Shown: one piece after another, positions 14,351 through 22,951 of the stretch
Numbering within the stretch: the first letter of the stretch is position 1
How the letters are laid out: every line of letters begins with the position of its first letter
Assembly: GCA_002425935.1 (NCBI GenBank)
Contig: DINE01000016.1
Span: forward strand, 1 to 28,700
Source of the DNA: Bacteroidales bacterium UBA5548
GTDB taxonomy: Bacteria > Bacteroidota > Bacteroidia > Bacteroidales > UBA932
Reading direction: 5' to 3'
DNA length: 28,700 nucleotides
The notes under the pieces: model-generated
Told to the model about the DNA's origin: nothing
The model's database searches: none
Seen by the model: only the letters and a program-made list of their open reading frames with translations
Position numbers and translations under genes: made by a program

Positions 14351-17300
14351 ATGGAATTAAAAAAGTTCAAACAGATTGACAACCTCATTGGAGCGGCGCT
14401 TCTGCTGGTTGCCTCATTCGTTTACCTCTCTACAATTGAGCCCACGACAAGCTTCTGGGATTGCGGGGAGTTTATCGCCTCGTCGTACAAACTTGAGATA
14501 GGTCACCCTCCGGGAAATCCTGTCTTTCAGCTTATAGCTCGTTTCTTTACCCTCTTTGCAGGGCCCGAAAAGGCGGCTATGATGGTTAACGCAATGAGTG
14601 CCATCTGTTCTGCCCTCACTATAATGTTCCTCTTCTGGACAATTACACACCTTGGAAGAAGAATTCTTGAGAAGGGAGGGAAGGAGCTGAATCTCTCCAA
14701 TACAATTACAGTATGGGGTGCAGGAGCTCTTGGTGCATTGGTTTACACATTTTCTGACACCTTTTGGTTTTCAGCTGTCGAAGCCGAGGTTTATGCAATG
14801 TCTTCGCTCTTTACGGCTGCCGTTTTCTGGGCTATGCTTAAGTGGGAAGAGGAGGCAGATGAGCCCTATTCAAACAGATGGATTGTACTTATTGCATTTC
14901 TGATGGGTCTGTCGATAGGTGTACACCTTTTGAACCTTCTTACAATTCCGGCTCTTGTATTTATTTACTATTACAAAAAGTACGAAGTTACCAGAAAGAG
15001 AAGCCTGATTGTACTGGGTATATCGGGAGTCATTCTTGGTGCAATACTATACGGGATTATCCCTTATCTGCCTAAGGGAGCTGCTCTGTTTGATCTTCTT
15101 TTTGTTAATGTATTTGGACTTCCGTTTAACAGCGGCGCAGCAATTTTTGTAGCAATGGTTCTGGCGGCATCGCTTTTACTTGTGTGGTACTCATATAAAA
15201 AAGCAAAAGTTCTGCTTAATATCATAGCACTGTCATTTACTATGATAGTAATAGGCTACTCTGCATTTGCCGTTATAATTATCAGATCGTCTGCAAATAC
15301 CCCGACAAACGAAAATCAGCCTGATAATCCGTTTTCGCTTGTAAGATACCTTGCAAGGGAGCAGTATGGTAGCAACCCGCTCATTTACGGTGAGACCTTT
15401 GCCTCTACATATCAGCTTCAATCTAAGAAGTATTGGGCAAAAACAGGTGACAAGTACGAATTTGTTCAGGGCCCTATCCAGCCGAAATATGATTCGGAGA
15501 CTAAAATGTTGTTCCCAAGAATGTGGAGCAGCAACAATCCTGATTACATCAAGTTTTACCAGCAGTACACAAAGGGCAGAGGTAAAAGTGTTACGGGAAG
15601 TGATTATAAAATGCCGACTTTCAAGGATAATCTTGCATACTTTTTTGATTATCAGGTTAACTGGATGTATCTGAGGTATTTTATGTGGAACTTTGCAGGG
15701 CGCCAAAATGACCTGCACGCTCAGAGTCCGGGTGATATTATAAAGGGTAACTGGGAGTCGGGGATTGGATTTATTGACAGGGCAAGACTTGGAGACCAGA
15801 GAGAGGGGCCGGACTTTATTGTCAACAATAAAGCTAAAAACCACTACTACATGATTCCTTTGATTCTTGGGATAATCGGACTGTTGTATCAGTTAAGAAA
15901 AGATAAGCAAAACTGGTGGATTACCATGCTTCTGTTTATCCTTACAGGTATTGCAGTTGTTGTATACCTGAATCAGCCTCCTTTCCAGCCAAGGGAGAGG
16001 GATTATGCCTATGCGGGGTCGTTTTACGCATTTGCAATCTGGATTGGCCTTGCTGTTATGGCTATTCATGAGAAGATTAAAAAGTGGGCACCTGAGAAGG
16101 TTTCAGCGATTGCAGTAAGTTGCACTGTTCTTCTTGTTCCGGTGCAGATGGCTTCTGAAAACTGGGATGACCATGACAGAAGCAACAGGTATACAGCACG
16201 TGATCTTGCCTATAACTACCTTCAATCTACAGAAAAACAGGCTATTCTTGTTACTCACGGTGATAATGACACATTCCCGTTGTGGTATCTTCAGGAGGTC
16301 GAAGGGGTAAGGACCGATGTTAGAATCGTCAATACCTCGCTTTTGGGAACTGACTGGTATATAGATCAGATGCAGTATAAGACATACGAATCTGAGCCTC
16401 TGCCATTCTCTATACCAAGGCATGAGTATATATATGGAACAAACGATGTGATTGAGGTTGTTGACAGGGTTAAGCGTCCGGTTATGCTCAAAGAGGTAAT
16501 TGACCTTATCTCAAATCCGGCTGCCAAGGTGAGGACACGTCTGGGAGGAACTTTAAGCTATTTTGCTGCAAGACAACTGCTGATCCCTGTCGATAAACAA
16601 AAGGCTGTCGAGAGTGGCATAATTGATGCCTCTGAAGTTCATCTGGTTCCGGATACTATACAGCTTGATCTTCCTGAACGTAAAAACTCAATGATTAAGA
16701 GTGAGCTTATGATACTTGACCTGCTTGCCAACTACAAATGGGACAGACCAATCTACTTTGTAGCTATGGGAGGGGATCTTGAGATTGGAATAAGGGATTA
16801 TCTGGAATATAACGGTTTTGCATACAAGTTTGTACCAATTAAGAACAAAAGTACTTTTGGTAATCCGGGACGAGTTAATCCCGATGTAATGTACAACCTG
16901 GTAATGAATGTTTACAGGTGGGGTAATATGAACGATCCAACTGTAAATATCGACTATCAGAATCTTTTGACATTTAACGCTGTTCTTTCGGTGAGAAATA
17001 TTTTCAGCCAGACTGCAGGTTCGCTACTTGAAGCTGGTGATACGACACGTGCTGTTGAGGTTCTTGACAGGATGCAGGAGGTAATGATTCCTTCGCAATT
17101 TCCTCTGAACGGATCGGCAATGTCCAATTCACTTAATGAGTTAGCCGTTATTGAGAGTATAGACACCTATCTGGTTGCCGGAGAGTTGGAAAAGGGTAGT
17201 AAACTGGCCGATTTATTTGCTGATGAGACGATTAAGTCTATAAAGCTATTCTCGAAGCCTTTCAGAGGCAGGTTTATCTCCAAGAACGACATTGAGAGCA

Positions 17301-17416
17301 ATCTCTCTTATCTTCACTATCTGCAGGATATTTTTGCCAACAGAGGGTTTACTCAGGAGTCCGAAAAGTATGAAAAGATGCTAAACGATCTCTATTCTCA
17401 GCTTCAGGCAATGTAA
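14351..17416 (+). CDS. DUF2723 / GT117-type membrane protein, putative protein O-mannosyltransferase
   Basis: 1021 aa. The N-terminal half is a polytopic GT-C-like membrane region. It opens with the DUF2723 signature SFWDCGEF (34-41, an acidic pair on the predicted periplasmic loop) and GHPPGNPVFQ (51-60), with about ten or more membrane helices to residue about 580. A further conserved stretch, FQPRERDYAYAGSF, precedes the last helices. The C-terminal 400 residues are soluble and include GDNDTFPLWYLQ and RIVNTSLLGTDWYIDQM. The family is classed as GT117 and is thought to transfer a lipid-linked sugar, starting O-glycosylation of exported proteins in Bacteroidota (family knowledge, not shown here). 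It is probably monocistronic. Its stop directly abuts the stop of the convergent LuxE-like gene, with no spacer. Confidence 0.9.
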   Translation: MELKKFKQIDNLIGAALLLVASFVYLSTIEPTTSFWDCGEFIASSYKLEIGHPPGNPVFQLIARFFTLFAGPEKAAMMVNAMSAICSALTIMFLFWTITHLGRRILEKGGKELNLSNTITVWGAGALGALVYTFSDTFWFSAVEAEVYAMSSLFTAAVFWAMLKWEEEADEPYSNRWIVLIAFLMGLSIGVHLLNLLTIPALVFIYYYKKYEVTRKRSLIVLGISGVILGAILYGIIPYLPKGAALFDLLFVNVFGLPFNSGAAIFVAMVLAASLLLVWYSYKKAKVLLNIIALSFTMIVIGYSAFAVIIIRSSANTPTNENQPDNPFSLVRYLAREQYGSNPLIYGETFASTYQLQSKKYWAKTGDKYEFVQGPIQPKYDSETKMLFPRMWSSNNPDYIKFYQQYTKGRGKSVTGSDYKMPTFKDNLAYFFDYQVNWMYLRYFMWNFAGRQNDLHAQSPGDIIKGNWESGIGFIDRARLGDQREGPDFIVNNKAKNHYYMIPLILGIIGLLYQLRKDKQNWWITMLLFILTGIAVVVYLNQPPFQPRERDYAYAGSFYAFAIWIGLAVMAIHEKIKKWAPEKVSAIAVSCTVLLVPVQMASENWDDHDRSNRYTARDLAYNYLQSTEKQAILVTHGDNDTFPLWYLQEVEGVRTDVRIVNTSLLGTDWYIDQMQYKTYESEPLPFSIPRHEYIYGTNDVIEVVDRVKRPVMLKEVIDLISNPAAKVRTRLGGTLSYFAARQLLIPVDKQKAVESGIIDASEVHLVPDTIQLDLPERKNSMIKSELMILDLLANYKWDRPIYFVAMGGDLEIGIRDYLEYNGFAYKFVPIKNKSTFGNPGRVNPDVMYNLVMNVYRWGNMNDPTVNIDYQNLLTFNAVLSVRNIFSQTAGSLLEAGDTTRAVEVLDRMQEVMIPSQFPLNGSAMSNSLNELAVIESIDTYLVAGELEKGSKLADLFADETIKSIKLFSKPFRGRFISKNDIESNLSYLHYLQDIFANRGFTQESEKYEKMLNDLYSQLQAM

Positions 17417-18394
17417 TTAATTTTCAAGCAAAAGGTTACAGCCCCTCAATTCTGAGTTTTGAATACGGCCGGAGATACGAAATGTGTTTCCGGCCTCTTT
17501 TATGCCCATATCCTGAGTCTCAATGAATGAGCATGAGTTATAGTTGGCTAGATCTATTATGTTAATTCCGCCCGATGTTTGGTTGTCTATAATTCTGAAC
17601 GGATTCGAGAGATCTCTTGTGAAGATCTCCATCCAGGGAGGTGTTTCAAACAACCCGTTCCCAACTGAGTATGCCTGCGAAAGAAGCTCCGCCATTCCGT
17701 ACTCAGAGGCAATCTTATCAACTCCAAAACCATCTTTTAGAATTGAGTGCATCTCCTCTCTGGGTATCTCCCTGCCTCTGCCCTTCATTCCGCCTGTCTC
17801 CATAACAATCAGCTGAGGAAATTGCATTCTAAACTCTTTGACAAAATCAAGGAGGGCAAAACTTACTCCTAACAATATTGTTTTTTGTCCTGTCTCTCTT
17901 AGTTTTATTAGCTTCTTACTTAGAGTGTCAAAGTTGTATAGATAGAATCCTGAATCCGGATTTCTACTCTCTTTAATCAGAGTGTCTGCCATAAAAACAA
18001 GCGATGACCCCTCTCTTTCGAGGTAGGATGGAAGCAGCGCAAGTATAGCGAATTCAGAGGGATCTCCCCAAAATCTGATAAATCCCCTCATGAAACTCTC
18101 TGTATAGAGACTAAGGTCGGCTACATAGTGTGAAGAGGGGGTTGTGCCTGTAGTGGAGCTGCTGGTGAATATCTTTTCGGGTTTTAGTCCGTCACAGATA
18201 ACTTTATGGGTTTTAAAGATTGAAACCGGAAGAAAAGGGATCTTCCTGACAGAGTCAACCTTACTTGGGTCAACTCCTGCAAGAGAGATGAACTCTCTGT
18301 AGGGAGCACACAGCCTGCTTTGAATTCTGAATATTTCCAAGGCTGCAGAATTGAACTGCTCACGGTTGTCAATATTGAATATTAACTCTTTCAT
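17417..18394 (-). CDS. LuxE-like acyl-protein synthetase / acyl-adenylating enzyme
   Basis: 325 aa, matching the LuxE family (PF04443) of the adenylating (ANL) superfamily. The phosphate-binding loop is TSSSTTGTTPSS (77-88). Further conserved blocks are METGGMKGRGREIPREE, ASEYGMAELLSQAY and the end ISGRIQNSELRGCNLLLEN. LuxE activates a fatty acid as acyl-AMP and moves it to its own cysteine; C319 in the terminal ELRGC motif is a candidate acyl acceptor (inference). No lux genes are present, so bioluminescence is not implied. The start overlaps the GH3 stop by 4 bp (ATGA), giving tight translational coupling. The substrate is unknown, but pairing two adenylating enzymes suggests a shared acyl intermediate. 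Confidence 0.85.
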   Translation of the reverse strand: MKELIFNIDNREQFNSAALEIFRIQSRLCAPYREFISLAGVDPSKVDSVRKIPFLPVSIFKTHKVICDGLKPEKIFTSSSTTGTTPSSHYVADLSLYTESFMRGFIRFWGDPSEFAILALLPSYLEREGSSLVFMADTLIKESRNPDSGFYLYNFDTLSKKLIKLRETGQKTILLGVSFALLDFVKEFRMQFPQLIVMETGGMKGRGREIPREEMHSILKDGFGVDKIASEYGMAELLSQAYSVGNGLFETPPWMEIFTRDLSNPFRIIDNQTSGGINIIDLANYNSCSFIETQDMGIKEAGNTFRISGRIQNSELRGCNLLLEN

Positions 18395-19938
18395 AGCTCT
18401 TTTCCAAAAGCACTTTGCTGTATTTCAATAAGTTGCTCAGCATGATTTCGCTCTCCCGAAAGCCTTGGCACTTTGTTTTGCCCTCCCAGTTTTCCCTTTT
18501 GCCTCATCCACTCATAAAAGCTGCCCTCCCTGAGCTCTACAACCTGCGGCATTGTCATTGTCACATTGTTGGTTCTTTTGGCATCATAGTCTGAGTTTAG
18601 CTTTCTAAGTTCTGAGTCAAGATCGCAGGTGAACAAAGCCATATCCTGTGGTTTAACAGAAAACTCAATCAGCCACTGGTGGGCACCCTTTGAGTTTCCC
18701 TCCATAAACAGAGGGGCTACTGTGTAGTTTGTTACACTTACAGAGTGCTTTTCACATACGGCAGTCATTGCTCTTTCGGCATTGTTAATCATGAGCTCTT
18801 CGCCAAATGTGTTTATGTAGAGCTGTGTTCTGCCAGAAATGATGATTTTATGCGGATTGAGTGATGTAAAGCGTACGCAGTCGCCAAGAAGATACCTCCA
18901 TAACCCTCCGTTTGTGGTTAGAACCACTGCGTAATTGTCTGTTGTATTAACCGTCTCAATAGTATCGAACCGGGTGAAGCTACCCGAAAGTGCTTCATTC
19001 AACCTTGCCATTGGAATGAACTCATAAAAGACGCCGTTGTCTGTAAGAAGCAGCATAGATTTATCGTCAGGGCTGTCCTGAAAAGCGAAATAGCCTTCAG
19101 AGGCGTTGTAGTTCTCCATATAGTGCATCGATTTGCCCGGGATAATTTTCTTATACTCTGCTCTGTAAGGGTCAAAGTTTATCCCTCCGTGCATAAAGAG
19201 CTCAAGATTGGGCCATATCTCTGTAAGGGTGCTCTTTCCTGTATACTCCAGAACTCTTCTCATGAGTACAAGGTTCCATGACGGGACGCCTGAGAAGTTT
19301 GTCACATTATATCTGTGTGCATTTTTGCAGATCTCTTCCACCTTCTTCTCGAAATCACCCATCAGGGCAATTTTTCGCCCCGGAACTCTTCTCATCTCCA
19401 CCCAGAAAGGGGAGTTGCGAAGCATGACCGCAGAAAGGTCTCCGTAGTGACTCTTTCCTCTGCCAAGTTCGTCAATAGTAACACTGCCTCCCAATGTGAG
19501 GGCATCTCCGTCGAATATCCTTGAAGCGGGATTGTTCCTTACATAAGTTGCTATCATCTTCTTCATGCCGGAGAAGTGGCAGTTGTGAAGAGAGTCTGCC
19601 GACAATGGAATAAATTTAGATCGAGACGAGCTTGTTCCGCTCGATTTGGCAAACCATTTTATGGGCTTGTCCCAAAGAACATTTTGTTCTCCCCTTCTGA
19701 CCCTCTCTATAAATGGTTCAAATTTATCATAATCCCTCAAAGGAACGGCCTCCTGAAACTCCCGGAGAGTGCACTTTCCGGTAATTCCATGCTCTTTTCC
19801 AAAGCTTGTCCTGCTCAGTGAATCGTTAAGCCTGCCAAACAGATTTTGCTGAAAGTAAACAGGATTTTTCCTTGTATCTTCCAGTCTGTTAAGCATATTG
19901 CGGGTGAGCAGGGAGTAGATATCTGATGTAAGTGACAT
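18391..19938 (-). CDS. GH3 family acyl-adenylate/amino acid ligase-like protein
   Basis: 515 aa from the ATG at 19938. The frame is open to 20004, but the longer start lies inside recO and upstream of the likely promoter. The three GH3 ATP-binding signatures are visible: SSGTSSSRSKFIP (99-111), ENYNASEG (275-282) and a later NTFGEE block. In plants GH3 enzymes adenylate jasmonate, auxin or benzoates and join them to amino acids. Bacterial homologues, common in Bacteroidota, have no role that I know of. No signal peptide, so cytosolic. It lies 16 bp after the recO stop and its stop overlaps the LuxE-like start. A TATATTTG box directly before the ATG suggests it can be transcribed independently of rdgB-recO as a leaderless mRNA. 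Confidence 0.88.
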   Translation of the reverse strand: MSLTSDIYSLLTRNMLNRLEDTRKNPVYFQQNLFGRLNDSLSRTSFGKEHGITGKCTLREFQEAVPLRDYDKFEPFIERVRRGEQNVLWDKPIKWFAKSSGTSSSRSKFIPLSADSLHNCHFSGMKKMIATYVRNNPASRIFDGDALTLGGSVTIDELGRGKSHYGDLSAVMLRNSPFWVEMRRVPGRKIALMGDFEKKVEEICKNAHRYNVTNFSGVPSWNLVLMRRVLEYTGKSTLTEIWPNLELFMHGGINFDPYRAEYKKIIPGKSMHYMENYNASEGYFAFQDSPDDKSMLLLTDNGVFYEFIPMARLNEALSGSFTRFDTIETVNTTDNYAVVLTTNGGLWRYLLGDCVRFTSLNPHKIIISGRTQLYINTFGEELMINNAERAMTAVCEKHSVSVTNYTVAPLFMEGNSKGAHQWLIEFSVKPQDMALFTCDLDSELRKLNSDYDAKRTNNVTMTMPQVVELREGSFYEWMRQKGKLGGQNKVPRLSGERNHAEQLIEIQQSAFGKEL

Positions 19939-19942
19939 GGTG

Positions 19943-19950
19943 CAAATATA
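19943..19950 (-). promoter_or_regulatory. -7 box TATATTTG immediately before the GH3 start
   Basis: Minus strand reads TATATTTGCACCATG: an exact TAnnTTTG box only 4 nt before the ATG. A transcript from it would begin at or next to the A of the start codon. A -33 element is weak (a TTCA-like sequence about 21 bp upstream). Confidence 0.55.
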
Positions 19951-19954
19951 TACA

Positions 19955-20689
19955 TTATTCGAACACTTCGTGAAGAACATCCAGTGACTCAATTTTGAGT
20001 TCACTTCCGGAGTGAATACTCAGGTACCTGAGCAGCTCTCCGATAAAATGATATCTGACTGACCCTGTTATCCTGATACTGCTCAGGGTAGCGGAGTCTG
20101 CCTCAATAAAACGGTATAGAAGCGCACTGTCTGCCTGATTCATGCAGATCGAATCAGGTTGGGGGTATTTTACGTACTCTGCCGATACAATATCAAAAAG
20201 GGCATCTTCGGGATCTTTGTCAATTTTTGGTGCATATCCCATCTGACCACAAAAATTTACCAGAAACCAGGGATGGAAATTGGCTACTCCCTCTTTCATA
20301 CTCTCCAGCGTTATTACAGAGTTATGCAGAAATGCATAAAGCAGGGGATTCTCTTCAACCTCTCTGATGCTTTTAAGAATCAGTTCGCACATAAACAGCG
20401 CAATAGATGATTTGTAAATATCTCCCCTTATTGACGACAGCCTTACAGGGGATGATATCTCCCTGATATTTGCCATTGTGCCCATTTTTAAAGAAGAGAG
20501 TTCAATCTCGACAATTGCAAGAGGATGCAGCTGACTTATATTTATTTTATCTTTTGATCTGGGAGAGTATCTTATGTAGAAACTCTCTCTTCCGCCCCTG
20601 CTTGTGTAGCACTGTAGCACCAAGCCGTTCTCCTTGTGCCTTATGGTGTGAAGAACTATAGCCCGGAATGATGATGCGGCGGTTGTCAT
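19955..20689 (-). CDS. recO: DNA repair protein RecO
   Basis: 244 aa. The N-terminal OB-fold domain typical of RecO starts with FRAIVLHTIRHKENGLVLQCYTS-like residues (8-30: conserved VL..R.....LV...T pattern) and includes the MANIREI strand. The rest is the helical C-terminal domain (ALFMCELILKSIREVEENPLLYAFL). It would load RecA onto SSB-coated single strands with RecR and promote annealing. It is the Bacteroidota variant; the zinc-finger cysteines of some RecO proteins are not seen. The start overlaps the rdgB stop by one base (TGATG). The GH3 gene follows after 16 bp. Confidence 0.9.
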   Translation of the reverse strand: MTTAASSFRAIVLHTIRHKENGLVLQCYTSRGGRESFYIRYSPRSKDKINISQLHPLAIVEIELSSLKMGTMANIREISSPVRLSSIRGDIYKSSIALFMCELILKSIREVEENPLLYAFLHNSVITLESMKEGVANFHPWFLVNFCGQMGYAPKIDKDPEDALFDIVSAEYVKYPQPDSICMNQADSALLYRFIEADSATLSSIRITGSVRYHFIGELLRYLSIHSGSELKIESLDVLHEVFE

Positions 20690-21264
20690 CAGATGGTTTT
20701 TAGAAATTCTGCGAGCTTTCTTAGTGCCAATCCTCTGTGCGAAATTAAATTTTTCTCTTCAAAAGTGAGTTCGGCAAGAGTTTTGGTGTATCCATCGGGA
20801 AGAAATAGCGGGTCGTAACCAAATCCCCCGGTGCCGGACTTGTTTTCGAGGATAGTGCCATTTACTATTCCCTCAAAAAGATACTCCCGGCCATCCAGAA
20901 TAAGGGCAATTACTGTTCTGAACCTTGCTTTTCTGTTTTTGACACCATTAAGTTCTTTGAGCAATTTTTGCATATTCAGCCCGGCATCACACTCTTCGGA
21001 GGCATACCTTGCCGATTTAACCCCGGGTGAACCGTTAAGAGCTTCAACCTCTAGGCCTGTATCATCGGCAAAAACATTCATCTTATTGATTTGCCACAGA
21101 TATCTGGCTTTGAATAAGGCGTTGCCTTCGAGTGTTGGTTCATCCTCCGGGATAGAGTCAAAAATACCAAGGGATTCGGGTGACACCAGAGAAATCTGGT
21201 TTCCTATAATCCCTTTTGCTTCAGATAATTTATGTTTGTTTGAGGTTGCAAAAATCAGCTCCAT
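20689..21264 (-). CDS. rdgB: RdgB/HAM1 non-canonical purine NTP pyrophosphatase
   Basis: 191 aa, standard length. Family motifs: ATSNKHKLSEAKGIIG (6-21), FADDTGLEVEALNGSPGVKSARYA (residues about 65-88), FGYDPLFLPDG and the closing SHRGLALRKL. It hydrolyses dITP, ITP and XTP to monophosphates and so keeps deaminated purines out of DNA. It is the first gene of the rdgB-recO-GH3-LuxE unit. An exact TATCTTTG box stands 18 nt before the ATG, in a divergent region shared with the S41 protease gene. Confidence 0.96.
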   Translation of the reverse strand: MELIFATSNKHKLSEAKGIIGNQISLVSPESLGIFDSIPEDEPTLEGNALFKARYLWQINKMNVFADDTGLEVEALNGSPGVKSARYASEECDAGLNMQKLLKELNGVKNRKARFRTVIALILDGREYLFEGIVNGTILENKSGTGGFGYDPLFLPDGYTKTLAELTFEEKNLISHRGLALRKLAEFLKTI

Positions 21265-21276
21265 AAGAAATCATTA

Positions 21277-21307
21277 TTGCATCAAAGATACTAAAACTTT
21301 AAATTTG
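21277..21307 (+). promoter_or_regulatory. Promoter TTG-N20-TAAATTTG for the S41 protease operon
   Basis: -33 TTG at 21277-21279 and an exact -7 box TAAATTTG at 21300-21307, 20 bp apart, 27 nt before the ATG at 21335. It would drive the S41-comF-cdaA-mutS2 run. Confidence 0.7.
21283..21290 (-). promoter_or_regulatory. -7 promoter box TATCTTTG for rdgB
   Basis: Exact TAnnTTTG match on the minus strand, 18 nt before the rdgB ATG. It lies between the -33 (21277-21279) and -7 (21300-21307) elements of the opposing promoter. Confidence 0.65.
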
Positions 21308-21334
21308 TATAATTTATAAACAATAAAGAGGGTG

Positions 21335-22951
21335 ATGAAGAGATTAATAATAAAGGCATTGGTATTTACCATATTATTGATGCCTTTGACGGCAACCGGA
21401 CAGTCAGCTGCGTTCAAACTGGGAAAGAATCTGGATATTCAGCTTAATGTACTGAGAGAGCTTTCGTACCTGTATGTGGACAGTGTTGAGGCCGACAAAC
21501 TGATTATTTCGGCCGTCCAGGCTATGCTTGAGGGGCTGGATCCATACACACTGCTTATTCCGGAAGAGGATAGAGAGAATCTTGAACTTCTCACAACGGG
21601 TTCATATGGAGGGATAGGCGCAATCATCAGAAAGAGCGGTAAGGGTATTGTCATCACAGAGGTGTACGAAAATTCACCCGCTGCAAAGTCAGGGATTGTT
21701 GCAGGGGACATTATTTTGTCAATTGATGGCGTATCTGTTGAACCCTTGCAGGTTGACGAGTGCAGTGCCCGTATGAAGGGTGTTCCGGGGACTCCCGTGA
21801 AATTCACCATCTTAAAACTAAGGGGAGGAAATGAACAGAGTATCTCGATAATTAGGGAGAAGATCCATTTCCCCGATGTTGCATACAGCGGAATGATAGC
21901 GGATACAACAGGCTACATAAGAGTCTCGGGATTCACCCTGGGTGGCTCAAAGGATGTTAAGAAGGCTCTTCTGGATCTTAAGAAAAATCCAAATATGAAG
22001 AGGTTGATTCTGGACTTGAGGGGTAACGGCGGAGGAATTCTTGACGAAGCGGTTGATATTGTATCTCTTTTTGTTCCTAAGGGTACAAAGGTGGTCTCTG
22101 CAATCGGAAAGGTCAGACAGGCGAATATGGATTACTATACTAGAGAGGAGCCGGTTGATACTCAGATTCCTCTTGTTGTTCTGGTGAACTCCTCTTCGGC
22201 ATCCTCTTCGGAGATTGTTGCAGGTGCGTTGCAGGATCTTGACAGGGCCACTATTGCAGGAACAAGAACCTTCGGGAAGGGTTTGGTTCAGTCGATTCGT
22301 GACGTAGGGTTCAATTACAAACTTAAACTGACAACTGCCAAATACTACACTCCAAGCGGAAGATGCGTTCAGGCAATTGACTACTCTCAAAGAAACGAAG
22401 ATGGTTCGCTTGCCAGCATTCCGGATTCATTAATTAGGGAGTTCAGGACACTTAAGGGAAGAGTAGTTTATGACGGCGGAGGGGTTACACCGGATGTCCT
22501 CCTTGAGCCCAGAACATTCAGCAGACCCGCGCTCTCTCTAATTTACGGTGAGGTTCTTCAGGATTACTCGGTGGAGTATTTCAGAGATAATAACTCAATT
22601 GATCTCCCTTCTAAGTTCTCGCTCACAGACAGCGAATATGAAAAGTTTGTTGCCTGGGCATCAGTCAGAGATTTCGACCACAGAACCGCATCGGAGGTTG
22701 AGTACGATAAATTACTGGCAATTGCAGTACGAGAGGGGCTCTTTTCTGATCTTAAGAGTGAACTGTCAGCCCTTGGAGAGAGAATAAAACTTGGTAAGGC
22801 CGATGTTCTCAGAAAAAACAAGGCAGAGATAAAGGCATTGCTCGAGGAGGAGATCTTAGCAAGATATTTCTACCAGAGAGGAAGGGCGGAGAGTATGCTG
22901 AGAAATGATGACCAGTTGCATAAGGCATTGAGTATAAAATTGATTGAATAG
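21335..22951 (+). CDS. S41 family C-terminal processing peptidase
   Basis: 538 aa from the ATG at 21335; a GTG one codon earlier is the other option. A signal peptide spans about residues 1-22 (ending TATGQ), with no lipobox, so it acts in the periplasm. A PDZ domain covers about 85-165 (SYGGIGAII, SPAAKSGIVAGDIILSIDG). The protease core has LDLRGNGGG (227-235) and the Ser/Lys pair: S290 in NSSSASSSEIVAG and K315 in FGKGLVQ, 25 residues apart as in CtpB, with Q319 as the third residue. The last about 150 residues are helical and charged. It would trim C-termini of envelope proteins. The gene starts the plus-strand operon; its stop overlaps the comF GTG by one base (TAGTG). Confidence 0.92.
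   Translation: MKRLIIKALVFTILLMPLTATGQSAAFKLGKNLDIQLNVLRELSYLYVDSVEADKLIISAVQAMLEGLDPYTLLIPEEDRENLELLTTGSYGGIGAIIRKSGKGIVITEVYENSPAAKSGIVAGDIILSIDGVSVEPLQVDECSARMKGVPGTPVKFTILKLRGGNEQSISIIREKIHFPDVAYSGMIADTTGYIRVSGFTLGGSKDVKKALLDLKKNPNMKRLILDLRGNGGGILDEAVDIVSLFVPKGTKVVSAIGKVRQANMDYYTREEPVDTQIPLVVLVNSSSASSSEIVAGALQDLDRATIAGTRTFGKGLVQSIRDVGFNYKLKLTTAKYYTPSGRCVQAIDYSQRNEDGSLASIPDSLIREFRTLKGRVVYDGGGVTPDVLLEPRTFSRPALSLIYGEVLQDYSVEYFRDNNSIDLPSKFSLTDSEYEKFVAWASVRDFDHRTASEVEYDKLLAIAVREGLFSDLKSELSALGERIKLGKADVLRKNKAEIKALLEEEILARYFYQRGRAESMLRNDDQLHKALSIKLIE

Noticed and set aside
17417..18394. Bioluminescence (lux) locus from the LuxE-like gene
   Set aside because: No luxA, luxB, luxC or luxD is present; LuxE-family proteins occur widely outside lux operons.
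19939..20004. 22-residue N-terminal extension of the GH3 protein
   Set aside because: It lies mostly in recO and upstream of a perfect -7 box; the sequence from the ATG at 19938 matches a normal family start.
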